From an uncultured Sporosarcina sp. (GTDB taxonomy: Bacteria > Bacillota > Bacilli > Bacillales_A > Planococcaceae): DNA of 64,000 nt. The position numbers and the translations under genes were made by a program. A model generated the notes under the pieces. The model saw only the letters and a program-made list of their open reading frames with translations. It searched no databases and was not told where the DNA came from. Shown here piece after piece: positions 53,831 to 62,746 of this stretch. Where the stretch lies: NCBI GenBank assembly GCA_948469885.1, contig CAOKMT010000008.1, forward strand, positions 26,988-90,987, written 5' to 3'. Numbering within the stretch: the first letter of the stretch is position 1; each line of letters opens with the position of its first letter.

Positions 53831-54853
53831 ATGAAATATTTTGAGTTGAAGGGAACGAGTATACAGAAATTTTCTATACTGATACTCGCTGCTATGTTCG
53901 CGCTATTGACGGCGTGTTCGTCCGATTCAGTAGACAGCGCAAATGAGAAAGAGAATAAACCAACAATAGGCGAAAAAGAGAACGCAGAACAAGATAAAGA
54001 ATTGACATTGGAAAATGATGGCGTGGACGATGAAAAACTTAAAGAGGTGCTCGACCAATTTTCTGAAGAGGTTCCTGAACGAATCATCACCACATCTGTG
54101 CCATTAACAGAAATGCTTCATCTTCTTGAAATCACACCTGTTGGGGTACCAACTTCCACAAACCCAATCCCGGAAGATTTCCAATCGATTGAACAGATCG
54201 GTTCGCCGATGGCACCGGATCTTGAAGTTGTCACGAACTTGAAGTCAGATTTGGTTCTTGGAGCGGAATCACTGAGAAGTACGTTAGAGCAAAGTCTTGA
54301 AGGAATGGAACTGCCAACAGCTTACTTGCCAACAGATTCGTTTGACGACTTGAAGTTAAGTTTTAAAGCGTTAGGTACATATTTTAATAGAACAGAACAA
54401 ATGAATGAGAAAATGCAAGCAATTTTGGATAAGGAAAATGAATTGACGACATTAGCGGAAGGAAAAGAGTTGCCGACAGTTTTGCTCATGATCGGGACTT
54501 CAGATTCCTTTATGGTGATGAACGATAAATCATACTTGGGCAGTTTAGTAAAACGTCTTGGCGCGGATAATATTGCAACTTCAATTTTAAACGCAAAAGA
54601 TACGTACTCTCCAATGAATATGGAAGAGATCGTTGTCGCAAATCCGGATATTATTCTTGTCCTTGCTTCTGGTGTCCATGGTGCTTCAGAAGAGATGTTC
54701 CAAAGCGAAGTTGAAAAGAATGATACTTGGACAAAACTTTCAGCTTATCAAAATGATAATATTCATATTTTGGACAATGAAGTCTTTGGTGTAACGTCGA
54801 TCAGTAATGTAGAAACAGCGTTATCGGAAATCGCTAATTATTTCTTTGAATAA
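53831..54853 (+). CDS. Iron/heme ABC transporter substrate-binding lipoprotein
   Basis: 340 residues. Lipoprotein signal with LLTAC (Cys about residue 27), an acidic/Lys linker of about 50 residues, then a FecB-type binding fold (TTSVPLTEMLHLLEITPVGV; LEVVTNLKSDLVLGAESLRS). GAGGAG RBS. Only distantly similar to the paralogs at 15030 and 47860. First gene of the second heme-type operon. Confidence 0.88.
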   Translation: MKYFELKGTSIQKFSILILAAMFALLTACSSDSVDSANEKENKPTIGEKENAEQDKELTLENDGVDDEKLKEVLDQFSEEVPERIITTSVPLTEMLHLLEITPVGVPTSTNPIPEDFQSIEQIGSPMAPDLEVVTNLKSDLVLGAESLRSTLEQSLEGMELPTAYLPTDSFDDLKLSFKALGTYFNRTEQMNEKMQAILDKENELTTLAEGKELPTVLLMIGTSDSFMVMNDKSYLGSLVKRLGADNIATSILNAKDTYSPMNMEEIVVANPDIILVLASGVHGASEEMFQSEVEKNDTWTKLSAYQNDNIHILDNEVFGVTSISNVETALSEIANYFFE

Positions 54854-54868
54854 AAGAGGCATTGTTAA

Positions 54869-55855
54869 ATGACTAAAAAGGTGAATAGTGGAACGGTTAT
54901 CACGACGTTTATCCTAACCATCGTCATAGCAATTATTGCGATTGGATTAGGGAGTATAAGAATTCCAATTCCCGAGATTATACAAACAATAACAGGGACT
55001 TCAGTAAGTGACGAATACAATACGATTATTTTCGATATTCGAATGCCTCGTGTTTTGCTGGCGATGATTATCGGCGCCAATATTGCAATTTCGGGCGCAT
55101 TATTGCAGGCGGTCATGGGAAATCCGCTTGCAGATCCGGGATTGACTGGGGTGACAAGCGGCGCGGCAGTTTGTGTGCTCATTATCATGCTTGCCGCGCC
55201 ACAATATGCAAATCTTATCCCGATTGCAGCATTTGTGGGAGGGGTAATTGCAGCGGCAATTGTCTATTCGTTGGCGTGGAGAAGAGAGGGCATATCGCCG
55301 GTTACGATCATTTTGTCGGGGGTAGCTGTTAATGCGCTTGCAGGTGGAGCAATGGGCTACCTTTCCATTATGTATAGCGACCGCTTACCATCCGTCGTTC
55401 AATGGATGAACGGAAGTTTAGCTGCCAAAGGAAATAATTCGTTATATATGGTTTTACCGTATGCCATCGTCGGTTGGATCGCCTCCATTTTTGCGATACG
55501 AAAGGCAAATGTCATTCGGATGGGCGATCAAGTGGCAGCGAATTTAGGCGAAAATGTCAATCGAATTCGGATTTTATTATCATTGCTTGCCGTGTTTTTG
55601 GCTGCTATTTCCGTTGCGACGATCGGGATGATTGGATTTGTTGGGCTGATCGTTCCACATATGGCGAGGTTGTTGGTCGGCTCTAATTATAAGTATTTAT
55701 TGCCAATGAGCATGGCTTTGGGTGCGCTCGTTTTACTTGTGGCGGATACGGGCGGAAGAACATTATTTGCACCAATGGAGATTCCCGCTGGTATTTTGAT
55801 GGCCGTTATCGGTGGGCCTTATTTTCTATATTTAATGAGAAGGAGAGGGTTTTAA
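54869..55855 (+). CDS. FecCD-family permease (iron/heme)
   Basis: 328 residues, FecCD landmarks RMPRVLLAMIIGANIAISGA, NPLADPGLTGVTSGAA, GDQVAANLG and FVGLIVPHMARLLVG. Homodimeric arrangement with one permease gene. Directly followed by the ATPase with no gap. Confidence 0.93.
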   Translation: MTKKVNSGTVITTFILTIVIAIIAIGLGSIRIPIPEIIQTITGTSVSDEYNTIIFDIRMPRVLLAMIIGANIAISGALLQAVMGNPLADPGLTGVTSGAAVCVLIIMLAAPQYANLIPIAAFVGGVIAAAIVYSLAWRREGISPVTIILSGVAVNALAGGAMGYLSIMYSDRLPSVVQWMNGSLAAKGNNSLYMVLPYAIVGWIASIFAIRKANVIRMGDQVAANLGENVNRIRILLSLLAVFLAAISVATIGMIGFVGLIVPHMARLLVGSNYKYLLPMSMALGALVLLVADTGGRTLFAPMEIPAGILMAVIGGPYFLYLMRRRGF

Positions 55856-56635
55856 TTGTTTACGGTTGATGAAATATCAGTTCGGTATGATCAAAAGATT
55901 ACACTTCAAAACTTCTCGTTTTCCGTAGAAAAAGGCGAGATTTTATCGATTATCGGTCCCAATGGTTCTGGCAAATCAACTTTGTTGAAAGCTATTTCAG
56001 GCTTCACGCCATATTATGAAGGCGTTGTTCAGTTGGAAGGGATCAATATCAAATCGATGAAATCGAAGCAAATCGCACAGAAAATGTGTATGCTCAGCCA
56101 AAAGAATCAGGCGCCTCCTGATATGACTGTGAAGGATTTAGTCTCTTATGGAAGATACCCACATAAAAAGTGGTTTGAAAGACTTGATGAGGAAGATATG
56201 GAGATAGTCGAGTGGGCTATTCGAAAAACCTATTTAACTGCCTATCAGGATCGGACTGTTGCTTCGCTATCAGGCGGTGAATCACAACGTGCATGGATTG
56301 CAATGGCGTTGGCGCAACGACCGAAAATATTATTGCTGGACGAACCAACGACGTATTTGGACATTGCACATCAACACGAAGTGCTAGAGCTTGTAAGGGA
56401 GTTAAATCAAGAAATGGGTATGACCGTTTTAATGGTCCTGCATGACCTTAATCAAGCTTCGCAATATAGTGATCGTATTGTAGTCGTTCAATCAGGTGAA
56501 AAAGCGATGGCGGGTACACCGAAAGAAGTGATGACACAAGAGATGATTCGAAATGTTTATCGGATGGATTCGGAAATTCAATATAGACCGACGGAAATAA
56601 AGCCGCGCATTCATTTATTGAAAAAAGTAAACTAA
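55856..56635 (+). CDS. FecE-type ABC ATPase (iron/heme)
   Basis: 259 residues. Walker A GPNGSGKST, signature LSGGESQR, Walker B ILLLDEPTTYLDIAHQ, switch His VLHDLNQA. TTG start with AAGGAGAGG upstream. Paralog of the ATPase at 49842. Confidence 0.94.
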   Translation: MFTVDEISVRYDQKITLQNFSFSVEKGEILSIIGPNGSGKSTLLKAISGFTPYYEGVVQLEGINIKSMKSKQIAQKMCMLSQKNQAPPDMTVKDLVSYGRYPHKKWFERLDEEDMEIVEWAIRKTYLTAYQDRTVASLSGGESQRAWIAMALAQRPKILLLDEPTTYLDIAHQHEVLELVRELNQEMGMTVLMVLHDLNQASQYSDRIVVVQSGEKAMAGTPKEVMTQEMIRNVYRMDSEIQYRPTEIKPRIHLLKKVN

Positions 56636-56652
56636 TATAACGGAGGATCATA

Positions 56653-57162
56653 ATGAAAAAGACGATTGATTTAGAGAAATATAAGCAGATGTACTTGGAT
56701 TTCGTGGACAAGAAACAGTCAGCTGTTTTGAACTTTGTAGATGAGGATGGGAAGCCGTTCAGTAGCATCACTCCTTTTGTGAAATACAATAATAAGCTTT
56801 ATATTTACATAAGCCAAGTGGCTGAACACTATCGGTTGACGGAAAACAGCGAGTTCATTGATGTTTTACTACATGCAGATGAGTCCGAAACGAAAAATCC
56901 GTTTGCGACAGAGCGTGTGCGCTGGACATGTACACCTAAAAATCTTGGCAATGAAGGACATGAAGAAATATTTGAGTTATTCAATGGAGCGTTTAATAAA
57001 AATCTAATGGACATGTTACGAGGATTAGATTTTTCACTTTTCGAATTAACGCCATTGGGGGGGCGTTATGTTGTCGGCTTCGGCTTAGCATTTGACCTGA
57101 CAATCGATGGCGAGACTTTTCGTCATGTCGTTGTAGACAAATCAAAAGAAGTAAAATCTTAA
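56653..57162 (+). CDS. HugZ/HutZ-like heme utilisation protein
   Basis: 169 residues, split-barrel flavin-reductase-like fold (pyridoxamine-phosphate-oxidase superfamily). Pattern FVDKKQSAVLNFVDEDGKPF with SSITPFV near the N-terminus and GGRYVVGFGLAFDL near the C-terminus fits HugZ-type heme oxygenases. Co-transcribed with the heme/iron ABC genes. Different fold from the IsdG-like enzyme at 51034, though both would release iron from heme. Catalytic activity not proven. Confidence 0.8.
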   Translation: MKKTIDLEKYKQMYLDFVDKKQSAVLNFVDEDGKPFSSITPFVKYNNKLYIYISQVAEHYRLTENSEFIDVLLHADESETKNPFATERVRWTCTPKNLGNEGHEEIFELFNGAFNKNLMDMLRGLDFSLFELTPLGGRYVVGFGLAFDLTIDGETFRHVVVDKSKEVKS

Positions 57163-57179
57163 AAGATGGAGGCAATCAA

Positions 57180-57593
57180 ATGACTTACGAAACAGTACTG
57201 CCAATGTGGGATGCCGTGCGGAATCGTTTTTTCGAAAAGGCCGTCGCTTTGATGGAGGAAGATTTAAGCCTAAAACTAGGTGATACGACAATCGGACACT
57301 TACTTTTTCATACGGGAGAAGTAGAGTATATATTTGCCGACTGGTATTTTGGCAAAAGCAAGGGGGAAATCCCAAAACCTTCTTTTACAAATAAGGAAGA
57401 ACAGGTTGCTTTTCTTTTAGAATCAAATCAATTTTTAAAAGAAGCGATGAAAGATTTGCCAGAAGAAAAATGGCATGAAGCGAAAGAAACGAGAATGGGA
57501 AGCTCCACGCCTTTAGAAGTGATGGGAAGACTTATGTATCACACCGGCATACATAGCGGACAAATTTCGGATATTAAGAAGTTTGGGAAGTAA
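57180..57593 (+). CDS. DinB-family four-helix protein
   Basis: 137 residues. DinB/YfiT metal-site histidines: GHLLFHTGEVEY in helix 2 and MYHTGIHSGQISD in the last helix (HxxxH). Such proteins are nickel/zinc-bound thiol transferases or unknown. GATGGAGG RBS; last gene of the second Fur-controlled operon, so perhaps tied to heme or thiol chemistry. Confidence 0.85.
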   Translation: MTYETVLPMWDAVRNRFFEKAVALMEEDLSLKLGDTTIGHLLFHTGEVEYIFADWYFGKSKGEIPKPSFTNKEEQVAFLLESNQFLKEAMKDLPEEKWHEAKETRMGSSTPLEVMGRLMYHTGIHSGQISDIKKFGK

Positions 57594-57655
57594 TAGTGGC
57601 GAAGGATGTCCTGTTGGAACGGAAAGCAACGGGGAATAGAATGTGTCCTATATAA

Positions 57656-57700
57656 AAAAGGAGCTATCTCAGAAATGACTTTCTGGATAGCTCCTTTTTT
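57656..57700 (+). terminator. Terminator of the second heme operon
   Basis: AAAGGAGCTATC/GATAGCTCCTTT stem followed by T. Confidence 0.88.
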
Positions 57701-57815
57701 GTGAATTAATGAAAGAGAAAAGTTTTAAGCATAATGACAGCTTCTGAATGAGCGTGATATGCTTAGTTATGGGAATGAAAATCGTTCGAAAATGAGGAGC
57801 AGGGGAAATGATGGT

Positions 57816-58037
57816 ATGTTTTTTCGAAAGATGACAACTGATGAAAAAGCAAATACAGACAAGGCCATTCGGAGTTTTCTTTTTTTCTTAATCGCATTGG
57901 GGGGAAGCTCGATATATTCATACTTGAATAAAGCTGAACTCAATATTTCATTTATGATATTAATGAGTGGATTGGTCGTATTTTTTGTAAGTGATTTTCT
58001 ATTTGGGAAGTTCTCTAAAAAACAATTTCCTTCATAA
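57816..58037 (+). CDS. Small hypothetical membrane protein
   Basis: 73 residues with two membrane helices (SFLFFLIALGGSSIYSYL and ISFMILMSGLVVFFVSDFLF) and a basic end. ATG 57816 has AGGGG about eleven bases upstream; ATG 57792 is an alternative. Function unknown; terminator follows. Confidence 0.6.
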   Translation: MFFRKMTTDEKANTDKAIRSFLFFLIALGGSSIYSYLNKAELNISFMILMSGLVVFFVSDFLFGKFSKKQFPS

Positions 58038-58042
58038 AAAGC

Positions 58043-58075
58043 AGAGACCTAAAGCAAGACGGGTCTCTATTTTTG
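58043..58075 (+). terminator. Terminator after small membrane protein
   Basis: AGAGACC/GGTCTCT stem with 12-base loop and T run. Confidence 0.8.
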
Positions 58076-58093
58076 TACCAAAATCTTGTGTTT

Positions 58094-58240
58094 TTAATTG
58101 TTTACAGCCTCTTCCAGCGTGAACGGGGAAAAGGTATTTTCCTGTTTCAACGGCTGCATGGCATTCACTTTATTTACGCCTGGAAGTTCTACTAGCATAA
58201 ATTTATAGGACTGAATTTTGTGAGTAGACCATTGGTTCAT
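58094..58240 (-). CDS. Short ORF or gene remnant (48 aa)
   Basis: MNQWSTHKIQSYKFMLVELP followed by GVNKVNAMQPLKQENTFSPF and a short tail. Composition is protein-like but no convincing RBS precedes the ATG, so it may be the end of a lost gene. Divergent from the two-component operon. Confidence 0.3.
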   Translation of the reverse strand: MNQWSTHKIQSYKFMLVELPGVNKVNAMQPLKQENTFSPFTLEEAVNN

Positions 58241-58300
58241 GCAATTTTACAACTCTATAACAAGTTCAACATAATATGAGGGTTAAAAGGGGTGGAGGTT

Positions 58301-58954
58301 GTGGCGGACATTTTAATTGTTGAAGATGAAATATCAATCAACGGATTAATCGAAAAGAATTTGCAACTTGTAGGGCATCAATGCACTTCTGTCTTTGATG
58401 GGAAAAGTGCCATTTCTGAAATACAAGCCCATACATATGACTTAATCATTTTAGATATTATGCTACCTGAATTAGATGGTTTTACAGTCTTTGAAAAAGT
58501 GAAAGAAACACCAACGATTTTTTTAACAGCGCGAAATAGTTTGGCAGACCGTGTAAAGGGATTATCAATGGGGGCGGATGATTATTTGACCAAGCCATTT
58601 GAAATGCTGGAGCTGCTAGCGCGTGTTGAAGCGGTATTGCGGCGTACACAAAAAAATAAAAGCTATTTTGAAGCAGGCATGGTAAGGATTGATTTTGATA
58701 GCCATCAAGTATTTTATATGGATCAGCACGTGGAATGTACCCCGAAAGAATTTGAGTTATTAGAGGTACTGGTCAACAACCGTAATATTGCATTATCTAG
58801 GGACAGGCTTTTGGAACTCGTATGGGGATATGATTATGAGGGCGATACGCGAACGATTGACGTTCACATCCAAAAGTTGCGAAAGAAATTAGGGTGGGAG
58901 AATGTCATCAAGACGGTTTACAAGGTAGGTTATCGCTTGGAGGTTAAACGATGA
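58301..58954 (+). CDS. OmpR-family response regulator
   Basis: 217 residues. Receiver domain with acidic pair VEDE, phospho-Asp in LDIMLPELDG (about residue 50) and TKPF; C-terminal winged helix with CTPKEFELLEVL and RTIDVHIQKLRKKLG. GTG start eight bases after AAAGGGG; another GTG three codons up has worse spacing. Overlaps the kinase gene by four bases. Confidence 0.93.
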   Translation: MADILIVEDEISINGLIEKNLQLVGHQCTSVFDGKSAISEIQAHTYDLIILDIMLPELDGFTVFEKVKETPTIFLTARNSLADRVKGLSMGADDYLTKPFEMLELLARVEAVLRRTQKNKSYFEAGMVRIDFDSHQVFYMDQHVECTPKEFELLEVLVNNRNIALSRDRLLELVWGYDYEGDTRTIDVHIQKLRKKLGWENVIKTVYKVGYRLEVKR

Positions 58955-60348
58955 AATATCGAACTTTTTTTACAACGCTTCTGCTGTTTCTAATCTCCTT
59001 CAATATTGGCATATTTATGATCACTTTTACGATGTTCAAAGAAACAATTAAAAATGCAGAGGAAAGGAGCTTGATGGAACATTACATTCTAACCTCTGCG
59101 ATTGCAAAAGATTTTCAAGCTGTTGAAAGCCGCGGCATTCACATCGAAGGCGTTATAGATTCTCTGCTACATCAGTATAGTAATTTTTCAGGTGATAAAA
59201 AAGTGAGATTGGCGTTTTATCAGAACGATCAGATGATCTATTCAAATGGGCAAGAAATTGTATGGAAGAGCAATTTGTTGAAGCGATCGGAGGAAGGGAA
59301 TCGACAAGTTTCATTTCAAAAATTAGACAATCATACGTATGTCAATGTTTCAGGAAACCTTCCCGCACCTTATGAGGCATACACGATGGTTTATCTGTAT
59401 GAGACGACAGAAGCGATTGTAGCATGGGAAAAAATGAAAAACATGTTGTATACAGTGGGCTTCATTCTTTCCATTTTGCTTGCAATCGGCCTTCTTTTAC
59501 TACTGGGTCAAATCTTTAAGCCACTTTCACAGATTTCTCAAACTTCGCGTAATATCGCGGCGGGTGCATATGACACTAGACTCCCGGCATCTGGAAATGA
59601 TGAGCTTGCGGAAATGGCGCAAAGTTTCAACTATATGGCGGAGGAAATTCAACGTCAAATGGTGGAGCTGACGACCGCGGCAGAAAAAAAGCAACAGTTT
59701 ATAGATAATTTTGCCCATGAGCTGAATACGCCTTTAACAGCTATTTATGGATACGCCGAATATTTGCAAAAAGCCGCCTTAGATGAAGACGACAGGTTGT
59801 CTGCAATCAGCTATATTATGTCGGAAAGCCGACGTATGCACGTGATGGCTAATCAATTGCTCGATCTAGCAAATCTGAAAAATGATCAAATTGTTTGGGA
59901 GGCACAAAATCTAACGGATCTCTTTCAGTCCGTTAAACAGACGCTACATAATAGGATTTTGGAAAAGGATATTCAAATGGAGTTTTCTAGTGAAATTGAC
60001 GTCATTTACGGGGATGCCTATTTGCTGAAAAGTTTGTTTGTCAACCTAATGGACAACGCGATCAAAGCATGTGGAACAGGCGGACAGATTAGTATGGATG
60101 CTGTTTGGGAAGCAGGAAAGAAAACCATTTGTATCCGGGATAATGGTAAAGGGATGCCTCCTGAAACGATCCAGCATATTACAGATCCTTTTTATCGTGT
60201 GGAAAAATCACGAAACCGTAAGGAAGGGGGCACCGGATTAGGACTCTCCATTTGTAAACAGATTGTTTTGCGTCATGATGCAGAGCTGAAATTTATAAGC
60301 CACGCCGGCGAAGGAACGACAGCGAAAATTATTTTTACAACTTCATAA
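58951..60348 (+). CDS. Membrane sensor histidine kinase
   Basis: 465 residues. Two membrane helices (about 8-30 and 165-188) enclose an extracytoplasmic sensor of about 130 residues. Then HAMP (about 190-240), H-box FAHELNTPLTAIYGYAEYL, N-box MDNAIKA, and G-boxes DNGKGM and GGTGLGLSIC. Pairs with the upstream regulator. The signal is unknown; target may be the secreted protein gene next to it. Confidence 0.93.
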   Translation: MKYRTFFTTLLLFLISFNIGIFMITFTMFKETIKNAEERSLMEHYILTSAIAKDFQAVESRGIHIEGVIDSLLHQYSNFSGDKKVRLAFYQNDQMIYSNGQEIVWKSNLLKRSEEGNRQVSFQKLDNHTYVNVSGNLPAPYEAYTMVYLYETTEAIVAWEKMKNMLYTVGFILSILLAIGLLLLLGQIFKPLSQISQTSRNIAAGAYDTRLPASGNDELAEMAQSFNYMAEEIQRQMVELTTAAEKKQQFIDNFAHELNTPLTAIYGYAEYLQKAALDEDDRLSAISYIMSESRRMHVMANQLLDLANLKNDQIVWEAQNLTDLFQSVKQTLHNRILEKDIQMEFSSEIDVIYGDAYLLKSLFVNLMDNAIKACGTGGQISMDAVWEAGKKTICIRDNGKGMPPETIQHITDPFYRVEKSRNRKEGGTGLGLSICKQIVLRHDAELKFISHAGEGTTAKIIFTTS

Positions 60349-60428
60349 TAACTCGATGATGGTTCTATAATACAGCCAATATATACTGCTTATTGTGATC
60401 ACAAATAAATGCTAAAGGAGAGGTTAAA

Positions 60429-61322
60429 ATGGCAATGAATGAATGTAAAAGAAAAGGTGTCGGAAAGACAATTCTGGCGGCAACAGCGGTTATTGGCGCA
60501 AGTACGTTCCTTTCCATGGGGATTTTGCAGGCAGCGACAGCGACTGAATTTAAGAAAACAGATACGATTCCTACTGTCTATGCGAATTATGAAGAGGATT
60601 CGTCACAAGCGGTACAAAGTAGTGTGCCAAATGGGTACAAAAAAGCAGATTATACAATAGGGGACATTGAACTGGAATACTACCGCAGTCAAACGCCGAC
60701 AAGCAAAGACATGCGTGTAGAAGAAGCAGCGGAGATTGGCGCACAGGCGCTCTGGGAAGTATTTGATGTGAATTTGGAGGGGCAGGTTGTTGAAATGGGT
60801 TACCAACAGGCAACCGATGGTCTTCCGCGTTCGGCATGGGATGCTGAAGTGTTGATGAATGGAGAGCTCAGTTTTCATTTTTCTGTGGACTCGGTAACAG
60901 GAGAGTTGTTCAGTATAGACCGTGCGAGCAGAACGTTGGACGCGGATGTTTCAGTCGCCTTTGATCCAGCTTTGGATAAAAATCCTCAGGAATTCGTGGT
61001 ACTCGCAAAGGAGATGGCGGAGAAATATCACGTTGTGGACGGCACAGTCAACGCCGAATATAATGGACAAGGTTACGCCGAAAATGACCCGACCATATCC
61101 ATTGATATTACGGGCGAAAATGGGGAAATCGCTTTGATGACTTTCTCTCGATATGATAAGGAATTGCTTGGTATCAGTTATAGTGCATCCTATAAACCTT
61201 GGCTGGAGCACATTGAAGCACTTCAAAAGCAGTTAGAGGACAAAGTTCAGAGCATCGAGAAAAACACGCTTCTTGGCGATGAAAAAGAAGAACCCACTTT
61301 GAGAGTCATTGAGCTAGAATAA
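60429..61322 (+). CDS. Secreted PepSY-like protein next to two-component system
   Basis: 297 residues. N-terminal signal or membrane anchor (about 13-36, ILAATAVIGASTFLSMGILQ), then an acidic extracellular part with PepSY-like segments (RVEEAAEIGAQALWEVFDVN; FHFSVDSVTGELFSIDRASR). A coiled-coil-like charged tail follows. AAAGGAGAGG RBS. Likely target or signal partner of the kinase. Function unknown. Confidence 0.75.
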   Translation: MAMNECKRKGVGKTILAATAVIGASTFLSMGILQAATATEFKKTDTIPTVYANYEEDSSQAVQSSVPNGYKKADYTIGDIELEYYRSQTPTSKDMRVEEAAEIGAQALWEVFDVNLEGQVVEMGYQQATDGLPRSAWDAEVLMNGELSFHFSVDSVTGELFSIDRASRTLDADVSVAFDPALDKNPQEFVVLAKEMAEKYHVVDGTVNAEYNGQGYAENDPTISIDITGENGEIALMTFSRYDKELLGISYSASYKPWLEHIEALQKQLEDKVQSIEKNTLLGDEKEEPTLRVIELE

Positions 61323-61342
61323 GCAAAACATGTTTGTAAAGG

Positions 61343-61386
61343 AACATCCTGCGTGCCATTTTCAAACGGCATTCAGGGTGTTTTTT
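61343..61386 (+). terminator. Terminator after the PepSY-like gene
   Basis: AACATCCTGCGTGCC pairs with GGCATTCAGGGTGTT, then six T. The repeat at 61381 begins on this T run. Confidence 0.85.
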
Positions 61387-61435
61387 AACTTGATTCAGCA
61401 GAAGTCCTCCCCTTCCATAAGTGGCGGGATTGATT
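61381..61435 (+). repeat. Left half of the short palindromic element (copy 2)
   Basis: From the T run through AACTTGATTCAGCAGAAGTCC it is identical to 9764-9790, then similar through GTGGCGGGAT. The right half (hairpin and CTGCTG end) found at 9840-9872 is absent here. 61436-61856 otherwise holds a 29-codon frame (61615-61704) without good RBS, a weak terminator-like hairpin (61709-61741), and no clear gene. Confidence 0.6.
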
Positions 61436-61856
61436 AGATTTTGGCAAAAAATTCGATGCCTTCTGCCCATGATTTTATTTTGTGGGAGTAGCCACATGAT
61501 GTGGAAAACAGTTAACTTTGAAGATTTACGCAAATCATATAACACGTGAAAAAATAATCCTTTTCTGTTAAAGTTGAATTACGATCAAAAACTGACAGAA
61601 AGGGCTCTTATACAATGGCCACTTTATCGATCTGTCCGAAAGAGCAAGAGGCAAATCTTGAAGTAGCTTCTGCACGTGACAATAATGAAACGAAAAATCA
61701 TTAATCGTGACCTCGTCTATTTTGATTGAAGGTCTTTTTTTGTACCGTAGTGAATGTGAGTCCCAAAGGATTAGCTCAACTTTGGCTAAAATTTTGGGGG
61801 ATATTGAAATTAGGTTATGATGAATCAATATAGAAGAACTTAAATAGGGAGGCAAT

Positions 61857-62672
61857 ATGATGAATAGGTTTCCGAAAGAGGCAATGCGTATGCTAAAAGA
61901 GACGAGTCGTACATTTTATATTCCGATTACTTTTTTGCAGAAGGAGTTAAAAGATTCGGTTGCCTCAGCTTATTTAATATTCCGGGCAATTGATGAAATT
62001 GAAGATCATGAAGAAGTGGACAATGATACAAAGAGCACTATTTTAATGCAAGTGAGCGCGTTATTTGAACAACCATTCGATAACGAGAAGTATTTTAAGA
62101 TTCTTGGCCAAACAAAAGATCAACTGCCTGAAGTGACGCTTCGTTTGGAAGAGTGGTTGCAAGCCTGTCCTAAAGAAGTCTTGCCAATTGTGACGAGCGC
62201 TGCCCAAGAAATGGCATTCGGGATGGCGAAATGGGCAAAAGAAAATTGGGAAATCCAAACGCGTGATGATTTGGATGACTATACGTATTACGTTGCTGGA
62301 CTGGTCGGTGTCATGCTTTCGAACCTTTGGGAGTTTTACGGTGAAGAAAAGACAGACCGGGAACTTGCAATTGGTTACGGACGCGGCCTTCAGGCGGTAA
62401 ACATTTTGCGCAATGAGCAGGAAGATCTGGACGAACGGGGTGTCAGCTTTGTGCCCGATGGCTGGAGTCGTGCAGAGCTATTCGACTACGCAAGTGAAAA
62501 CTTAGCAAAAGCAGATGAATATATGCAATCTCTCACGAAGAAAAGCATTTTATTGTTCTGCCGTCTGCCGCTTGCACTCGCTCATAAAACCTTAAAAGCG
62601 ATGAAAGAAGGACGTGAAAAAATTACACGTACGGAAGTGGAGCAAACAGTGGAAGAAGTTCAAGTGAATTAA
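61857..62672 (+). CDS. Squalene/phytoene synthase family protein
   Basis: 271 residues, class I terpenoid synthase fold. Aspartate-rich motifs AIDEIEDHEEV (about 42-52) and NILRNEQEDLDERG (about 182-195); SRTFYIPITFL near the N-terminus. Condenses prenyl diphosphates to C30 (squalene, dehydrosqualene) or, as reported for B. subtilis YisP, acts as a farnesyl-diphosphate phosphatase. The second motif deviates from DxxxD (NEQED), which may favour the YisP-like case. AGGGAGG RBS. Confidence 0.82.
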   Translation: MMNRFPKEAMRMLKETSRTFYIPITFLQKELKDSVASAYLIFRAIDEIEDHEEVDNDTKSTILMQVSALFEQPFDNEKYFKILGQTKDQLPEVTLRLEEWLQACPKEVLPIVTSAAQEMAFGMAKWAKENWEIQTRDDLDDYTYYVAGLVGVMLSNLWEFYGEEKTDRELAIGYGRGLQAVNILRNEQEDLDERGVSFVPDGWSRAELFDYASENLAKADEYMQSLTKKSILLFCRLPLALAHKTLKAMKEGREKITRTEVEQTVEEVQVN

Positions 62673-62746
62673 TCGCTTCACTGATCTGTTGTCTGTCATT
62701 AGGATGACAGCAAAACTTGGCATAAATGTAAAGGCAGGTGTTGGCG

